A DNA stretch of 64,000 nucleotides from Arcanobacterium sp. (GTDB taxonomy: Bacteria > Actinomycetota > Actinomycetes > Actinomycetales > Actinomycetaceae): contig JALFSN010000006.1 of NCBI GenBank assembly GCA_022778805.1, positions 62,001-126,000 on the forward strand, in the 5' to 3' direction. Of this stretch, positions 62,585 through 64,000 are shown piece after piece. Position numbers and translations under genes: made by a program. Under the pieces are notes generated by a model, which ran no database searches, had not been told where the DNA came from, and saw only the letters and a program-made list of their open reading frames with translations. Numbering within the stretch: position 1 is the stretch's first letter; every line of letters starts with the position of its first letter.

Positions 62585-62695
62585 TCTCGACTCCCTTCGC
62601 TGGCATTATCCAGATCAGGTTCGAGGGTCTGCCTTATACGGAGCCTTTGGCTACCGTTTGCACTCTCAGCGCGCTCTGCGCTCCCCTGTCGTTCC
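62585..62695 (-). promoter_or_regulatory. TPP riboswitch (thi-box) upstream of thiBPQ
   Basis: Minus strand CAGGGGAGCGCAGAGCGCGCTGAGAG...AGACCCTCGAACCTGATCTGGATAATGCCAGCGAAGGGAGTC matches the thi-box core. Confidence 0.95.
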
Positions 62696-62897
62696 TCCCC
62701 AGTATAGCTCTGCCCACAGCGTACGGGGTTTCACAGCAGATATTTGTCTCCAACCTCGCAGTCAGACTCGCAGCTCTTATTTCCTGCACCGTAGCCAACG
62801 CCACAGCCAACCCACACTTCTTACGAAGTATCATCATCAGCCAGCAGCTAGAACGTCTTATACGTCACTGTATGCTGAGACATGCCCTGGCTGATAT

Positions 62898-63179
62898 TCA
62901 GACCTGAGGCGCTACTAGTTTTTCGGCTCTCTTGATTTCATGGCGCCCATAGGCTCTAGCGGACGAGCGCTTGACCGCCTCCGCCACCACCGAACTTACG
63001 ATCGTCGTCACCGCCGTAAAGACGACGATCTGCGCAAAAGGCTGATCGAGGTCTTCTTCTCCACCCGTAGGCTTGCGATTTCCCAGCACCTTTTCCCACA
63101 CCACATCGACGGCCACTTTGGCAGCGAGACCAGCTGCAGCGCCCACGCCCAGAGTAATCAACTTCCAACCGAGATTCAT
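62898..63179 (-). CDS. DUF4235-type small membrane protein
   Basis: MNLGWKLITLGVGAAAGLAAKVAVDVVWEKVLGNRKPTGGEED; SD AGGAGG. Confidence 0.8.
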   Translation of the reverse strand: MNLGWKLITLGVGAAAGLAAKVAVDVVWEKVLGNRKPTGGEEDLDQPFAQIVVFTAVTTIVSSVVAEAVKRSSARAYGRHEIKRAEKLVAPQV

Positions 63180-63320
63180 GATGCCTCCTGAGCTGCACTA
63201 CCACTACGATCAACTATTTTAGCACGCCCTCATTTTGCGATACTTTCCATATTTCAGTAGCGTCGATGGTACATAGTACATCAGCATTCTGTACAGCTAA
63301 ACCAGCAGCTAGGGGGTTAC

Positions 63321-64000
63321 GTGAACCTGTGGCATGCACCTTATATGGGTGAAACGGATGACGCTGCGCACGATGCACGTTGCTCGATAGGTTGCTCGGC
63401 ACCCGAGTTGGGTATCTCGCAAAGTTCTGATGCCACTGTGGAGAACGACTCCGCCGAATATCCGCTGTCGGTACGCCCTGTACATGCCACCGTCGCTCTG
63501 CCTGGCTCCAAATCTCTCACCAACCGCTATTTAATACTTGCTGCTCTCTCTGATGCCCCCGTCACGATTACAGCTCCCTTAGTGGCACGAGACACCGTGC
63601 TCATGGCTCAGGCTTTAGAAAATCTCGGCGTGCTCATCCGGCGCTCTACGAGCCATCTCTGGCGCATTTTCCCCACCCCACAGCTACACGGCGCTCCGAT
63701 TGACTGCGGTCTGGCTGGCACCGTGATGCGTTTTATTCCCCCGCTGGCAGCGCTCGCTTCAGGCGTGAGCGTCATCGACGGCGATCTGGCAGCTCGCCAG
63801 CGTCCGCTGGGAGCTATGGTCGCTGGTTTACGCCAGTTAGGCGTGCGCATAGAGGCCGACTACTCCCCATCTGCGCGCTCCGACGATTCCACACCCTCCA
63901 GCGCTGCACCTGCTTGCGACTCTAGAGCAGCTGCTGACGGCGCTGCACACACAAACGATGACGGCACTGCGAAGCTCGGCGTCACGCACGGTGACGACGA
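63321..64000 (+). CDS. aroA: 3-phosphoshikimate 1-carboxyvinyltransferase (EPSP synthase), 5' part; continues beyond window
   Basis: GTG start with AGGGGG SD; LPGSKSLTNRYLILAALSDAPVTITAPLVARDTVLMAQALENLGV, CGLAGTVMRFIPPLAALA. Confidence 0.93.
   Translation, partial: MNLWHAPYMGETDDAAHDARCSIGCSAPELGISQSSDATVENDSAEYPLSVRPVHATVALPGSKSLTNRYLILAALSDAPVTITAPLVARDTVLMAQALENLGVLIRRSTSHLWRIFPTPQLHGAPIDCGLAGTVMRFIPPLAALASGVSVIDGDLAARQRPLGAMVAGLRQLGVRIEADYSPSARSDDSTPSSAAPACDSRAAADGAAHTNDDGTAKLGVTHGDD

Noticed and set aside
61900-62907. 335-aa plus-strand ORF antisense to thiB
   Set aside because: Runs through the TPP riboswitch on the opposite strand; composition is that of an antisense frame.

Overview
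The window is a GC-rich, densely coded chromosomal segment from an actinobacterium, probably Actinomycetaceae-like judged by gene content and order. Most of it is ordinary core genome on both strands. Main blocks: (i) glycogen/trehalose metabolism (3' end of glgX, glgP, and a glgE-treS-mak-glgB operon); (ii) trpS; (iii) a large ZmpA/B/C (M26-like) secreted metalloprotease; (iv) a minus-strand block running rho ... rpmE-prfA-prmC-sua5-wecA-(atpI-like)-atpBEFHAGDC-nucS; (v) hom-thrB; (vi) dnaK-grpE-dnaJ-hspR with a HAIR operator; (vii) a thiBPQ thiamine ABC transporter under a clear TPP riboswitch; (viii) the 5' part of aroA. Most notable less-explained signals: a three-gene membrane cassette with Pro/Gln/Tyr-rich tails plus a decayed GH3 gene between rpmE and rho; six genes with TANNNT-N6-start (leaderless-type) promoters, one with a duplicated -10 unit; low-complexity Ser/Ala/Asp insertions in conserved metabolic enzymes; short tandem duplications in many intergenic regions; a DUF4921 protein with GalT/HIT-like motifs; and a junction with a truncated GntR/FCD regulator. 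I saw no CRISPR array, prophage, intact transposase, rRNA or convincing tRNA. All functional calls come from motif recognition by eye; no database search was run.
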